Shown piece by piece: positions 30,297-38,275 of a DNA stretch of 38,275 bases. A model generated the notes under the pieces. That model saw only the letters and a list, made by a program, of their open reading frames with translations. It was not told where the DNA came from and ran no database searches. The stretch's first letter is position 1. Each line of letters opens with the position of its first letter. The DNA comes from Gemmatimonadota bacterium (GTDB lineage: Bacteria; JAAXHH01), in NCBI GenBank assembly GCA_026702745.1, contig JAPPBT010000048.1, positions 1-38,275 of the forward strand, read 5' to 3'. The position numbers were made by a program, and so were the translations under genes.

Positions 30297-31697
30297 TCAG
30301 CGTGACCGCAGGACTCCTTTCCTGATGAACACCTCGCACTCATCGGACCCGCATCGCATGCGGTAGTCATCCCTGTCGACATTCCTCCACTGCATCCCAA
30401 ACTTCTGGTGCTTCAGGTTGTAGGTGTTCTCGTCGCAGCACCGCCAGTAGGTACCGATCCTGGCGTCGATGATCCACCCCAGGTCCTGTCCGTCGACGGA
30501 CAGACGTCCCTGAATGTAGAAGTGATACAATCCGGAGTTGTGCTGTGCGCCGTCCAGCCTCCACACCTTTTCAGGGCGGTAGTGGATCTGGTCGCTGTAA
30601 GGATCGCGCGTAAAGGTGATCGCAATTTCACCGAATTCAGTACTGACGCCGATGTCGCCGGAATGACTCCGCGGCACCGTCAGCGCATGAATGAACGTCT
30701 CGGGACGCAAGTTGTTGAAAGCGGACCGCCATTCCACCCGCGATGCCGGCACTTCGTTATTGACGATCCGCAACGCGTGTATCCGGTCCGCCCGGCGCGC
30801 CAGTTCTGCCTCGATGGCCGGAACCAGTTTGTCTGAATTCGTCACCGCCACGGGAGACCAGGCCAGCCTGCAGATCTTGTTCACTTCACGCTCGACCCCC
30901 GCAACCGTCACCTGGCTTTCGATGAAATACAACGTCCTGAACAGCTTGTTAGAATAAATCCCTTCGTTCCAATCGCCGTCCGAATCCAGGAAGCGCGAGC
31001 TCCACGCCCGGAGCTTCGTATCGGGACCGATGCGCCAGTTTCCTGCCTTTGCCACATCAATGAATATCGCTTCGTTCCCAATTGTCGTCATTACGTCGAG
31101 CAGGCCCGCTCTCGCACCATGCGCATAATGACTGGCGTTTGTATCGCTGTCCCGATCGTAGAAGATAAACGCAAACTCGTCGGACACATTGATACCGACC
31201 GCGACGCCCATAACGTTCGATTCACCGCGGAAGTCCTGGATGAGCGAGAAATGGCCGTTGGCGCCGACCCCCTTTCTTCCGTCCACGTTTCTCCAGTAGG
31301 CCCGGTTCGGCTTGACTGAATTCGGAAAGTACCGGACCGTCTCGATGCCCACGTACACGTCGCTGACGCGGCGATAGTAGGGATACGCGTCGATGTACTG
31401 GTAGACATGGCGGAACCGGTTGTTCTCGAGCTTCTCACTCCAATCCCCGAAGTCGATAGACGCGATCTCCGTGTAACAGTCTTCATCACCCGGTATGGTC
31501 TCCCCGGATCTCACGCCATCCCCTGACTTCGTGCCTTCCGCCGGGAAAGAGCCGTCAGCAGAGAAAAAGCCATCCGCAACGAATAAGCCGGCCTCGCTCG
31601 TAGATACACCTGGCGAGGCGTAGTGGGAAGCAGGATACGTCGCGATAAACAGGAAGAACAGCACGAAACGGGTGACTCGCCAGATTCGCTGTTTCAT
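30297..31697 (-). CDS. Exported protein of unknown family
   Basis: A 466-residue protein with a Sec signal peptide (MKQRIWRVTRFVLFFLFIATYPASHYA, hydrophobic core at about residues 10-21). After it comes a low-complexity spacer (about 30-70) built on ADG/SGDG phrases. The rest is a mixed globular sequence rich in aromatics and aspartate with several cysteines (for example YWRCCDENTYN, RMRCGSDECEVFI), probably disulfide-bonded outside the cytoplasm. Fragments such as FSLIQDFRGESNVMGVAVG and LYHFYIQGRLSVDGQDLGWIIDARIG suggest beta-sandwich strands. I do not recognise the fold or a function. It stands alone, convergent with the regulator and divergent from the tRNA operon. Confidence 0.75.
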   Translation of the reverse strand: MKQRIWRVTRFVLFFLFIATYPASHYASPGVSTSEAGLFVADGFFSADGSFPAEGTKSGDGVRSGETIPGDEDCYTEIASIDFGDWSEKLENNRFRHVYQYIDAYPYYRRVSDVYVGIETVRYFPNSVKPNRAYWRNVDGRKGVGANGHFSLIQDFRGESNVMGVAVGINVSDEFAFIFYDRDSDTNASHYAHGARAGLLDVMTTIGNEAIFIDVAKAGNWRIGPDTKLRAWSSRFLDSDGDWNEGIYSNKLFRTLYFIESQVTVAGVEREVNKICRLAWSPVAVTNSDKLVPAIEAELARRADRIHALRIVNNEVPASRVEWRSAFNNLRPETFIHALTVPRSHSGDIGVSTEFGEIAITFTRDPYSDQIHYRPEKVWRLDGAQHNSGLYHFYIQGRLSVDGQDLGWIIDARIGTYWRCCDENTYNLKHQKFGMQWRNVDRDDYRMRCGSDECEVFIRKGVLRSR

Positions 31698-31967
31698 GGA
31701 ACTTGCCTCCAGTCACGAGCACTTCTAACGGGTACTTCACATCGGCACTTCACACGGGCTCATAGGACAGCCCGATGCGATACCGAATCCTGGACGGGTA
31801 TGGTTCTGCACGGGATTTCGTAAACGTTGCGCCGCAGACGACGACTTACCGTTGTGCAATTGGTTAAAAAGTTAAACTAAAGGACCCGTCAAACCAGGTC
31901 AAGCGCTCCGGGGAGTTGCAGGACGTTCCGTAGGGGCCCAATAGGCCATGCTGACCGCCGTTTTACG
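31698..31967. other. Intergenic region with little visible content
   Basis: The gap upstream of the exported protein (-) and the tRNA operon (+) contains a 6-bp hairpin, CGGGCT-N8-AGCCCG (31755-31774), and an AT-rich patch (31857-31880) that could hold the minus-strand promoter. I see no ORF, repeat array or known RNA. Confidence 0.5.
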
Positions 31968-31997
31968 TTGACACCTGCCTCCTTCAAAGCCTATATT
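31968..31997 (+). promoter_or_regulatory. Promoter of the tandem tRNA-Ser genes
   Basis: TTGACA (31968-31973), 18 nt, TATATT (31992-31997), ending 11 nt before the first base of tRNA-Ser(UGA), the usual short distance for stable RNA genes. Confidence 0.65.
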
Positions 31998-32008
31998 GCC
32001 GCCTGTCA

Positions 32009-32095
32009 GGTGGGGTGTCTGAGTGGCCGAAAGAGACGGTCTTGAAAACCGTTGTACCTTTGCGGGTACCGTGGGTTCGAATCCCACCCCCACCG
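32009..32095 (+). tRNA. tRNA-Ser (anticodon UGA)
   Basis: 87 nt, class II. The acceptor stem GGTGGGG (32009-32015) pairs with CCCCACC (32088-32094), and the discriminator is G. The anticodon stem ACGGT/ACCGT encloses loop CTTGAAA with TGA at 32043-32045. There is a long variable arm, and a T arm GTGGG-TTCGAAT-CCCAC. The 3' CCA is not encoded. It reads UCA and other UCN codons. Confidence 0.97.
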
Positions 32096-32118
32096 TCCAG
32101 CGACACGGAAATCTCTTG

Positions 32119-32206
32119 GGAGAGGTGCGAGAGTGGCTGAATCGGATCGCCTGCTAAGCGATTGTGGGTCAAAAACCTACCGAGGGTTCGAATCCCTCCC
32201 TCTCCG
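32119..32206 (+). tRNA. tRNA-Ser (anticodon GCU)
   Basis: 88 nt, class II. The acceptor stem GGAGAGG (32119-32125) pairs with CCTCTCC (32199-32205), and the discriminator is G. The anticodon stem ATCGC/GCGAT encloses loop CTGCTAA with GCT at 32153-32155. It has a variable arm and a T arm GAGGG-TTCGAAT-CCCTC. No encoded CCA. It reads AGC and AGU. It is 23 nt after the first serine tRNA and probably part of the same transcript. Confidence 0.97.
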
Positions 32207-32309
32207 TTCGTAGTCAAGCCGCTGTTCTTCTTCGGTTGAATGGCGGCCGCCGCCGGGTTCTGGTCCGAACCGGGAACCCTTCCACGAAATGCTACCTGGA
32301 GCACCACCT

Positions 32310-32762
32310 ATGAGGTACGAGCTGAAGCGAATCGACCCATGGTCCGCGTGCAAGATTACCTTTCTCATCGCCGGCGCCGTGGGTTTCGTGGTCGGAGCGC
32401 TATACGCCGTGATGATCACGTTGATGGCGAGTTTCATGGGTATGGTGGGGATGTCCGAAGGCATGCCCGACGAGATGGGTTATATCGTGGGAGCCACGGG
32501 ATTCATCGCGGTCATAGCCTGGATCGTGATAACCATTTTGTATGCCGTGCTCGGCGCCCTGGTGGTCTCGCTGGGCACCTGGCTGTATAATCTGCTGGCC
32601 GGCGCGATGGGCGGTGTGACCATGACCCTGGAGCCGCCGGCATCCGTCATTCCTGCAGCAACTCCCGCACCGGCGGACGCCACGCCTCCCGCTCCGCCTG
32701 AAGCCTCGAGTGCTTCGACCTCGGCGGCAGACGGCGGCGCTTCAGATCCCCAGGCATCCTGA
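32310..32762 (+). CDS. Small membrane protein (DUF3566-like)
   Basis: A 150-residue protein. A short polar start, MRYELKRIDPWSACKI, leads into two long hydrophobic segments (about residues 17-40 and 62-90). The second ends in GALVVSLGTWLYNLLAGAMGG, where the Y-N-x-x-A/S pattern resembles DUF3566 proteins. The tail from about 100 is a Pro/Ala/Thr/Ser-rich disordered region. DUF3566 members are small membrane proteins of unknown role. The ATG at 32310 has GGAG 10 nt upstream; an earlier ATG at 32289 is possible. It ends 6 nt before gltX and is probably co-transcribed with it. Confidence 0.7.
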   Translation: MRYELKRIDPWSACKITFLIAGAVGFVVGALYAVMITLMASFMGMVGMSEGMPDEMGYIVGATGFIAVIAWIVITILYAVLGALVVSLGTWLYNLLAGAMGGVTMTLEPPASVIPAATPAPADATPPAPPEASSASTSAADGGASDPQAS

Positions 32763-32768
32763 CGACCC

Positions 32769-34277
32769 ATGTCCCGGCCCGTACGCGTTCGCTTCGCCCC
32801 CAGTCCCACCGGGCTGCTCCACATCGGCAGCGCCCATACGGGCTTGTTCAACTGGCTCTTCGCCCGCAGGGAGAAGGGCCGTTTTCTCCTGCGCATCGAA
32901 GACACCGACACCGCCCGCTCCCGACCCGAGTGGGTCGATGCCATATTCGAGGTGCTGGAGTGGATGGGCATGGACTGGGACGAAGAGGTAGTCTACCAGT
33001 CCCAGCGGTTCGACCGGCATGTCGCCCGGGCCCTAGCCCTGGTCGATAGCGGCGCAGCCTACCGGTGCTACTATCTGCCCGAAGAGCTGGAAGCGAAAAA
33101 GAAGGAAGCCCTTGCGGCGGGCCGGTCCTGGCGGAACGACCGCCGCTATGCGGACATCACCGATGGCGAGGCGCAAGCCCTGGAGGCCGAGGGCCGCAAG
33201 CCGGTCATCCGGCTCAAGATCCCCGAGGGGAAGACCGTATTCCGGGACCGGATCCTGGGTGAGATCGCGGTGGAGAACGAGACCATCGACGATTTCGTCA
33301 TCGTCCGGTCCAACGGCACGCCCCTGTACCACCTGGCCGTGGTGGCCGACGACGTGGACATGAACGTGTCTCACGTAATCCGCGGCATCGACCACGTCAC
33401 CAACACCACCAAGCATATCCACCTGTTCCAGGCCCTGGGTGCCGAACTGCCGGATTTCGCCCATCTACCCAGCATCCTGGGGGAGGACAAGAAGAAGCTG
33501 TCGAAGCGTCACGGCGCCGTGTCCGTCTCCGAATACCGCGACGCCGGCTACCTGCCCGACGCCGTGGTCAACTTCCTCTCGCTGCTCGGGTGGCAGACCG
33601 GCGACGACCAGGAGTTCTTCACCCGCGCCGAACTCATGGAGCGGTTCTCCCTGGACCAGGTCCACAAGCGGGACACCGTCTTCGACCTGCGCAAATTCGA
33701 GTGGCTCAACGGCCAACACATCATGACCCGCTCCAACGAGGAGCTGTGGACGCTGGCGATGCCGTTCCTGGTACGTGCGGGACTCATCGGCGGCGGACAG
33801 CCAGGCGGGCAGGTTGACAGTCTGTCAGGCGGTCAGCCCGTAGACCACGACTACGCGATGGAAGTCGTCGGCCTGCTGCGGGAACGGTGCCGCACGCTGG
33901 CCGATTTCGCGGTGCAGGGGAGGTTTTTCTTCACGGACGACTTCGACTACAATCCCAAGGCCGTCCGGAAGCACTGGGCAAAAGAACCGGATGCCGTGGC
34001 AGCGCGGATCGGATGGCTTCGCGATGAATTCGCCGCGCTTGCACAGTTCGACACGGAGGCGGTAGAGGAGGTCGTCCGGAATCTGTCGGAACGGGAAGGA
34101 TTGAAGGCAGCCCAGTTCATCCATCCCTGCCGCGTAGCGCTGACCGGAGAAATGGCCGGACCGTCCCTGTTCCATTTGATCGCCGTCCTGGGGAAAGAGA
34201 CGTGTGTCGACCGTTTGGCAAAGGCACTGGTGCGCCTGCCGGAGGTGGTCGAAGAGGCGGCGATTGGTCAAGGATAA
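32769..34277 (+). CDS. gltX: Glutamyl-tRNA synthetase
   Basis: A 502-residue class I synthetase that charges tRNA-Glu. The start VRVRFAPSPTGLLHIGSAHTGLFNWLFARR (in pieces) carries the HIGH-type motif HIGS, and the catalytic domain has RIEDTDTARS. The KMSKS-type loop is KKLSKRHG (about 242-249), followed by GYLPDAVVNFLSLLGW and the anticodon-binding helical domain. Length is normal for the family. A Gly/Gln-rich stretch (about 339-356) between LIGGGQPGG and DHDY looks like a small insertion. It may be discriminating or non-discriminating (GluRS/Glu-Gln); the sequence read here does not decide. Neighbouring tRNA-Ser genes are unrelated in function. Confidence 0.97.
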   Translation: MSRPVRVRFAPSPTGLLHIGSAHTGLFNWLFARREKGRFLLRIEDTDTARSRPEWVDAIFEVLEWMGMDWDEEVVYQSQRFDRHVARALALVDSGAAYRCYYLPEELEAKKKEALAAGRSWRNDRRYADITDGEAQALEAEGRKPVIRLKIPEGKTVFRDRILGEIAVENETIDDFVIVRSNGTPLYHLAVVADDVDMNVSHVIRGIDHVTNTTKHIHLFQALGAELPDFAHLPSILGEDKKKLSKRHGAVSVSEYRDAGYLPDAVVNFLSLLGWQTGDDQEFFTRAELMERFSLDQVHKRDTVFDLRKFEWLNGQHIMTRSNEELWTLAMPFLVRAGLIGGGQPGGQVDSLSGGQPVDHDYAMEVVGLLRERCRTLADFAVQGRFFFTDDFDYNPKAVRKHWAKEPDAVAARIGWLRDEFAALAQFDTEAVEEVVRNLSEREGLKAAQFIHPCRVALTGEMAGPSLFHLIAVLGKETCVDRLAKALVRLPEVVEEAAIGQG

Positions 34278-34393
34278 TGCCCATGATGCAAGACGAAGCG
34301 CGAAGTGGTTGACGAAAACAGGCGTTGGAAAGTAAACAGACAAGGAAAGCAGACAGTACTGGAGAGCAACAAACCTGGAGAAGGGACAGAGCG

Positions 34394-34849
34394 ATGTCAG
34401 ATCAAAACGCCACCGAGAAACTCAGCTATTCGATTACGATAAACGCTTCGAGGGAACAGGTGTGGCAGGCCCTGTTCGAGGACGAATCTTTTCGAAGGTG
34501 GACGAGCCTTTTCGCCGAAGGGTCCTACTTTGTCGGGGACTGGAGCGAAGGCAGTGAAATTCGGTTCCTGAACGCGGGGAGCGACGGCATGATCAGCATG
34601 ATCGACGCAAACCGGCCCCACGAGTTCATGTCCATACGGCATCTCGGGTATATTGTCAATGGCGTGGAGGACACGGAAAGCGACGAGGTGAAAGCATGGA
34701 CGCCGGCGTTCGAGAACTACACGCTGAAGGACGTGGAAGGCGGCACCCACCTGACCGTTGTAACGGATACGTTCAACGACTACGTGGAGTACTTCAACGA
34801 GACCTGGCCCAAGGGGTTGGACGAGATCAAGCGGATCGCCGAAGGTTGA
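34394..34849 (+). CDS. SRPBCC (START/AHSA1-like) domain protein
   Basis: A 151-residue single-domain protein: SYSITINASREQVWQALFEDESFRRWTSLFAEGSYFVGDWSEGSEIRFL (in pieces) is the usual first half (I-x-A-x-x-x-x-V-W-x-x-L...W). Then come HEFMSIRHLGYI and the closing helix EYFNETWPKGLDEIKRIAE. These helix-grip proteins bind hydrophobic ligands; AHSA1-like members are common and mostly uncharacterised. The start at 34394 (MSDQNATEKL) has AAGGGA upstream. No partner gene is evident; gltX lies 116 nt upstream on the same strand. Confidence 0.85.
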   Translation: MSDQNATEKLSYSITINASREQVWQALFEDESFRRWTSLFAEGSYFVGDWSEGSEIRFLNAGSDGMISMIDANRPHEFMSIRHLGYIVNGVEDTESDEVKAWTPAFENYTLKDVEGGTHLTVVTDTFNDYVEYFNETWPKGLDEIKRIAEG

Positions 34850-34923
34850 CCGGCGTTTTCTATTGTCCTACTGCCCTTGGGGGCTCGTTGGTGGCCGACT
34901 CGAGGGTGGATGCTCGTGGACGA

Positions 34924-35463
34924 TCAAAGGTATTTCATCATACCGACGATCAGCGCGGACATGGTGATCATACATATCATCATCTTGTTGACGGCGCTGC
35001 TGATCTGCTTTTCCAGGTCTGATTTCATCGCAGCCATCTCGGCCCTTATAACAACCAGATCTTCCTTCGTGGCGTAGCGCTCCATCTTCGCACTTAACGA
35101 ATCAACGCGAGACTTAAGTTCCTCCAGATCCTCCTTCGTGGCGAAACGCTCCAGGTCTTCTTTCGTCGCGAATCCGGCCAAATCCTCTTTGGTCGCGAAT
35201 CGCTTCAGGTCTTCCTTCGTCGCGAACTTTTCAAGAAAGGCCTTAGTTGCGAATCGCTCCATCTTCGCGCTTAGCGCATCCAAACGAGATTTAAGTTCCT
35301 CCAGATCCTCTTTCTTCGCGAATCCCGCGAGATCTGTCTTCGTCACAAGGTCGTTCCGGCTCCACGTCATCGCCTTGACGATGGCTTCCGCCTGCCTCGT
35401 CTCGATGCCCGCGGCTTCGAATTCGCGGACCGTGGCGTGGGTATCAATGGGATAATAGGACAC
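34924..35463 (-). CDS. Coiled-coil membrane-anchored protein (DUF1640/CCDC90-like)
   Basis: A 179-residue protein. The N-terminus SYYPIDTHATVREFEAAGIETRQAEAIVKAM is the DUF1640-type opening helix. The middle is a long coiled coil with four consecutive 9-residue units F-A-T-K-E-D-L-x-x (about 80-115), flanked by two copies of E-E-L-K-S-R-[LV]-D-x-L-S-A-K-M-E-R-[FY]-A-T-K. The C-terminus KMMICMITMSALIVGMMKYL is a membrane anchor. Related eukaryotic proteins are mitochondrial regulators; bacterial ones are uncharacterised. The start is a GTG at 35463 with AGGTG upstream. The 27-bp DNA repeats mean coil length can vary. It stands alone on this strand. Confidence 0.8.
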   Translation of the reverse strand: MSYYPIDTHATVREFEAAGIETRQAEAIVKAMTWSRNDLVTKTDLAGFAKKEDLEELKSRLDALSAKMERFATKAFLEKFATKEDLKRFATKEDLAGFATKEDLERFATKEDLEELKSRVDSLSAKMERYATKEDLVVIRAEMAAMKSDLEKQISSAVNKMMICMITMSALIVGMMKYL

Positions 35464-35601
35464 GGCATCACCTGCATCTGGTGAATGTGGTAAATCGGAC
35501 TGATAATGTATTCGTCGGATTTAAGCGAAGACATCTCGGCGTTTTTTAAGTGATCGCGATTTCGGCGTACGAAGCAAGCCCCGATCCCTGAATCTCAATC
35601 G

Positions 35602-36765
35602 CTAGTCCCCGGTCCTCACTCCTTGAGTCCGCTTCCGGTACCACCGGTACTCGACGATCATACCCACGATCAGCACGAGGCAGCACAGCACGTAGGGCAT
35701 GCGCAGTCCGATGAGCTGGGCCAACAGGCCGCCGACCAGGGGACCGGATACCATGCCCATGCCGACGATCATCTCGTTGCGCGCGCCCTTTTCCCCTTTG
35801 CGTTCCTCCTGGAAAAAGGAATAGAACTGGCTGGCCGAGAAGGCGGCGCCGACCAGCAACCCGACGGTCCCGAAAGCGAAGGCCAGCACCACGGTGGCAT
35901 CCTGCGTCGCGACGACCACCATGCCGATCACGGCGGCGATCTGGGGAAGAACGAGGGGTCTGAGGCGGAACTGCCACCAGGTCGTGTACCGCGCGATGAG
36001 AAAGACCGCCATCTGCAGGACCCGCGGGATGGCGAGCAGTATACCGAGCGTATCGGCCCGGATGAGGAGTTCGGTAGCGAGCTTTGGAAACTGGTTGTTG
36101 AGCATGCCGATCATGAAGAATGCCGTGAAATTGGCCGTCCAGGCGATCCAGCGGAAGCGCGCCGTGTCCTCGCGCGTTCGTTCCTGCGGCTCTTCTTCGG
36201 GATCAGCCTCCTGCGATATGTCGGGCCGGAAGCGCAGGAACGCGATCGCCAGCGTAAGCAGGACCATGCCGATCGTGCCGGTGGCAAAGGGCACGGTTGG
36301 TCCCACGAGATAGAGATAGCCCCCCGCCAATGGGCCCAGCATGAATCCCATGGTCCAGAATATGTTGAACGTGCCGAGGGTCTTGACCAGCTGGGTACGG
36401 CTGCGGCCCTCGGCCAGCATCGCCTGCACGGACGGCCAGAAGAGGGCCAGCAGTCCCCATCCCATGGCCGTGCCCGCGAGTAGCATCCAGTAGTTCACCG
36501 CCAGAAAGAGCATGCCGAACACCAGCGCGGTCAACCCGGAGGCGATGGCCAGGATCCGGCGCCGGTCGAAGCGGTCGGCCAGTTTGCCCGTGAAGGTGCA
36601 GGCCAGGGTGAAGCTGAGCGAGCCCGCGGTGCCTATGAACCCGAGTTCCACCACAGAAGCGCCCATGTCAAGGGCCCTGAGCGGCACGGCGAAGGACACC
36701 AGGCCCGTGCAGAAGTCCATGACAAAAGCGGAAGTGAAGAGGAAGTAGTCGGAACGCTTGAGCAC
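35602..36765 (-). CDS. Major facilitator superfamily transporter
   Basis: A 387-residue permease with about twelve membrane helices. The loop 2-3 motif GKLADRFDRRRIL (G-x-x-x-D-R-x-G-R-R-like) and TLGTFNIFWTMGFMLGPLAGGYLYL are typical of drug/sugar MFS exporters. A charged cytoplasmic loop (DISQEADPEEEPQERTREDTARF, in two parts) separates the two six-helix halves. The substrate cannot be inferred. The start is a GTG at 36765. It is 61 nt downstream of the ABC permease gene on the same strand and may be read with it. Confidence 0.88.
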   Translation of the reverse strand: MLKRSDYFLFTSAFVMDFCTGLVSFAVPLRALDMGASVVELGFIGTAGSLSFTLACTFTGKLADRFDRRRILAIASGLTALVFGMLFLAVNYWMLLAGTAMGWGLLALFWPSVQAMLAEGRSRTQLVKTLGTFNIFWTMGFMLGPLAGGYLYLVGPTVPFATGTIGMVLLTLAIAFLRFRPDISQEADPEEEPQERTREDTARFRWIAWTANFTAFFMIGMLNNQFPKLATELLIRADTLGILLAIPRVLQMAVFLIARYTTWWQFRLRPLVLPQIAAVIGMVVVATQDATVVLAFAFGTVGLLVGAAFSASQFYSFFQEERKGEKGARNEMIVGMGMVSGPLVGGLLAQLIGLRMPYVLCCLVLIVGMIVEYRWYRKRTQGVRTGD

Positions 36766-36826
36766 GGGTTACTAAAAGCTCCGGATGGCATGGGTCATGG
36801 GGTCGCCTGTATGGAAGGTCAGCAGG

Positions 36827-38275
36827 TCAGGACAGGCTTCGCTGCGCCGTACCGCGGGAGAAGTAGTTGGAACCCAGCAGCACGACGGATACGAGGAGCA
36901 GTAGCAGAACGGCGTAGGCCGCGGCGCTGCCGATGTTGAACTGGCGCAGATGGGAAAGGATCTCCATGGCGATGGGCCGGTTGTCGTAGACGTAGAGCAA
37001 AATGGAGGCCACGAATTCACCCAGGGCGGTAACGAAGGCCAGCAGCGTGCCGGCGAGTACGCCCGGGCCGATGAGGGGCAGGGTGACCCGGCGGAAGGCA
37101 TAGAACCACCCCGCGCCCAGGTTGCGCGCTGCCTCCTCCAGGGAGTCGTCCAGCTGCCTGAAGGCCGCCGAGGACGCCCGGAACACGATGGGCAGGTGAC
37201 GGACGAAGTACGCGATGGGCAGGAGCCAGAAGGAACCCACCAGCACCTGTCCGAAACTGAAAGGCGTGCCCTGGCTGAAGGCGACGATCAGGTTGATGGC
37301 CACCACCGTGCCGGGCAGGGCCCAGGGCACCATCACGAGGGCATCAAGCATCTTTCGTCCCCGGAATGTACCCTTGACGACCAGGTAGGCCGCGGTGACG
37401 CCGATCGCCACGTCGGCCGCCGTGGAGACCACTGCCATGTTCAGGCTGTTCCGGATCGGTTCCCAGAAGGTGGGGTCCTGGAAGAGGCGGCCGTAGTTGT
37501 CCGACGTATAGACCTGGGGCAGGATCTGGTGGGTCCACGTGCCGTCCTGGACGAAGGACAGCAGGAGGATGGTCAGGTGGGGCAGCAGGAGCACCACCAC
37601 CATGGCGATCCCCGCGGCGCCCGCGAGCAGGCGCGCCCAGCGTCCCCGGATTTCGCGCCGGACCGTCGCCGTGCCCTTGGTGCTCATGGCGTACTGCCGC
37701 CGCCCCTCGTAACGGCGCATCCAGAACAGAAAGGCGATGGAGAAGGCGGAGAGGACCACGGTCTGCGTGACGGCCATGGCCATGTCGCCGTTCAGCTTGG
37801 ACGTGTAGATGTTGAGGCTCAGGAACCGGAATCCGCCGGCGAAGATGAAGGGCGCGCTGAAGGAGTTCATGGACGTCATGAAGACCAGGAGCGTCGCCCC
37901 CACCATGGCGGGCGTGAGCAGGGGCAGGGTGACGGTCCGGAAGCTGAACCACGACGACGCGCCCAGATTGCGGGCCGCCTCCATGACCGCGGGATCGATG
38001 CCCCGAAGCGCCGCCGAGGTGAAGAGGTAGAAGAAGACGTACATGGTGTAGCCGTGCACGAGCAGCACGGCCCACACCCCGTTCAGCGAGAAGGGTGGCC
38101 GCTCGAGTCCCAGGGCCGCCTGGATGAGGCGTGGGACCATGCCGCTTTCGCTGTAGAGAAACAGGAAGGCGAGCACGCCCACCAGGGGCGGAAGGACGAT
38201 GGGCAGGATGGCCAGCGCGGAAAACACGGACCGCCCGGGAAACTCGTAGTGGGTGAAGATAAGGGCCAGGGGGAC
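36827..38275 (-). CDS. Two-domain ABC importer permease (FbpB/ThiP-like), N-terminus cut by window edge
   Basis: The frame is open to the right edge (at least 482 residues), so the true start lies outside. It has two BPD_transp_1 domains, each with its cytoplasmic EAA loop: MEAARNLGASSWFSFRTVTLPLLTPAM in the first half and EEAARNLGAGWFYAFRRVTLPLIGPG in the second (quoted in family order). About twelve helices in total are expected for a complete protein of this kind. The fused two-permease layout is that of iron(III), thiamine, 2-aminoethylphosphonate or spermidine/putrescine-type importers. The binding protein and ATPase should lie beyond the window on the right. Confidence 0.9.
   Translation of the reverse strand, partial: VPLALIFTHYEFPGRSVFSALAILPIVLPPLVGVLAFLFLYSESGMVPRLIQAALGLERPPFSLNGVWAVLLVHGYTMYVFFYLFTSAALRGIDPAVMEAARNLGASSWFSFRTVTLPLLTPAMVGATLLVFMTSMNSFSAPFIFAGGFRFLSLNIYTSKLNGDMAMAVTQTVVLSAFSIAFLFWMRRYEGRRQYAMSTKGTATVRREIRGRWARLLAGAAGIAMVVVLLLPHLTILLLSFVQDGTWTHQILPQVYTSDNYGRLFQDPTFWEPIRNSLNMAVVSTAADVAIGVTAAYLVVKGTFRGRKMLDALVMVPWALPGTVVAINLIVAFSQGTPFSFGQVLVGSFWLLPIAYFVRHLPIVFRASSAAFRQLDDSLEEAARNLGAGWFYAFRRVTLPLIGPGVLAGTLLAFVTALGEFVASILLYVYDNRPIAMEILSHLRQFNIGSAAAYAVLLLLLVSVVLLGSNYFSRGTAQRSLS

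Noticed and set aside
32009-32206. Tandem tRNA-Ser genes as an integration site for a mobile element
   Set aside because: No duplicated tRNA 3' end, integrase or phage gene is seen on either side; flanking genes are housekeeping or ordinary.
33786-33850. Inverted repeat TGACAG-T-CTGTCA inside gltX as a mobile-element scar
   Set aside because: Frame is intact and only a few residues appear inserted; most likely local variation of a surface loop.

Overview
The window is coding-dense, GC-rich bacterial DNA with about 40 genes, and it appears to be two genomic contexts joined near position 4500-4592. The left part (1-~4510) reads like an alphaproteobacterial catabolic locus. It holds a thiamine-diphosphate enzyme (cut by the window edge) with a cupin upstream of it. 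Divergent to these are an aldehyde dehydrogenase, a hotdog thioesterase, about 20 codons of an enoyl-CoA hydratase and a CinA-type domain that is lost mid-domain. Everything to the right has a different style. Phytanoyl-CoA dioxygenase, xylose-isomerase-like TIM barrel, corrinoid methyl-transfer genes, DUF4382 and DUF3299 proteins and many short tandem repeats together suggest an uncultivated, soil- or marine-type Gram-negative lineage (Latescibacterota/Poribacteria-like is my guess). The taxonomy of both parts is inference. Either a real insertion/deletion or a metagenome mis-join could explain the boundary.

Layout of the right part. 4592-7320: ECF sigma factor (-), PhyH dioxygenase (+), sugar isomerase/epimerase-like TIM barrel (-). 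7399-10226: promoter, class I methyltransferase, a minisatellite, and a NagB-PIG-L fusion. 10461-17440: a same-strand run of ketopantoate-reductase-like enzyme, homocysteine S-methyltransferase, PF13769 'virulence factor' protein, an unrecognised protein with an internal duplication, MtaA/UroD-type methyltransferase, corrinoid protein, and an ASKHA/RACo-type corrinoid reactivator. This looks like a cobalamin-dependent methyl-transfer system ending on homocysteine, without an MttB-type substrate methyltransferase nearby. 17491-20018: tandem GNAT, shortened orphan HicB, MazEF pair, and a small PH-domain protein preceded by two kinds of tandem repeat.

20028-24499: an MDR dehydrogenase (+), then a minus-strand operon of lactonase-fold protein, dihydroorotase/allantoinase-type amidohydrolase and a DapA-family lyase lacking the usual active-site tyrosine. 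24706-29021: DUF4382 lipoprotein (-), then a plus-strand module of DUF3299 protein, MacB/LolD-type ATPase and an FtsX-type permease carrying a roughly 235-residue His/Asp-rich insert, probably for divalent metal (zinc) handling. 29145-31697: a candidate 29-codon ORF, a consensus sigma-70 promoter driving a membrane protein/winged-helix regulator pair, and a large exported protein of unknown family. 31968-34277: promoter, two tandem serine tRNAs, a small membrane protein and gltX. 34394-38275: SRPBCC protein, coiled-coil DUF1640-like protein, MFS transporter, and a two-domain ABC permease cut by the right window edge.

The most notable items are the corrinoid methyl-transfer module with its duplicated unknown protein, the His-rich permease with a recent 240-bp internal duplication, and the compositional/gene-content junction at about 4.5 kb.
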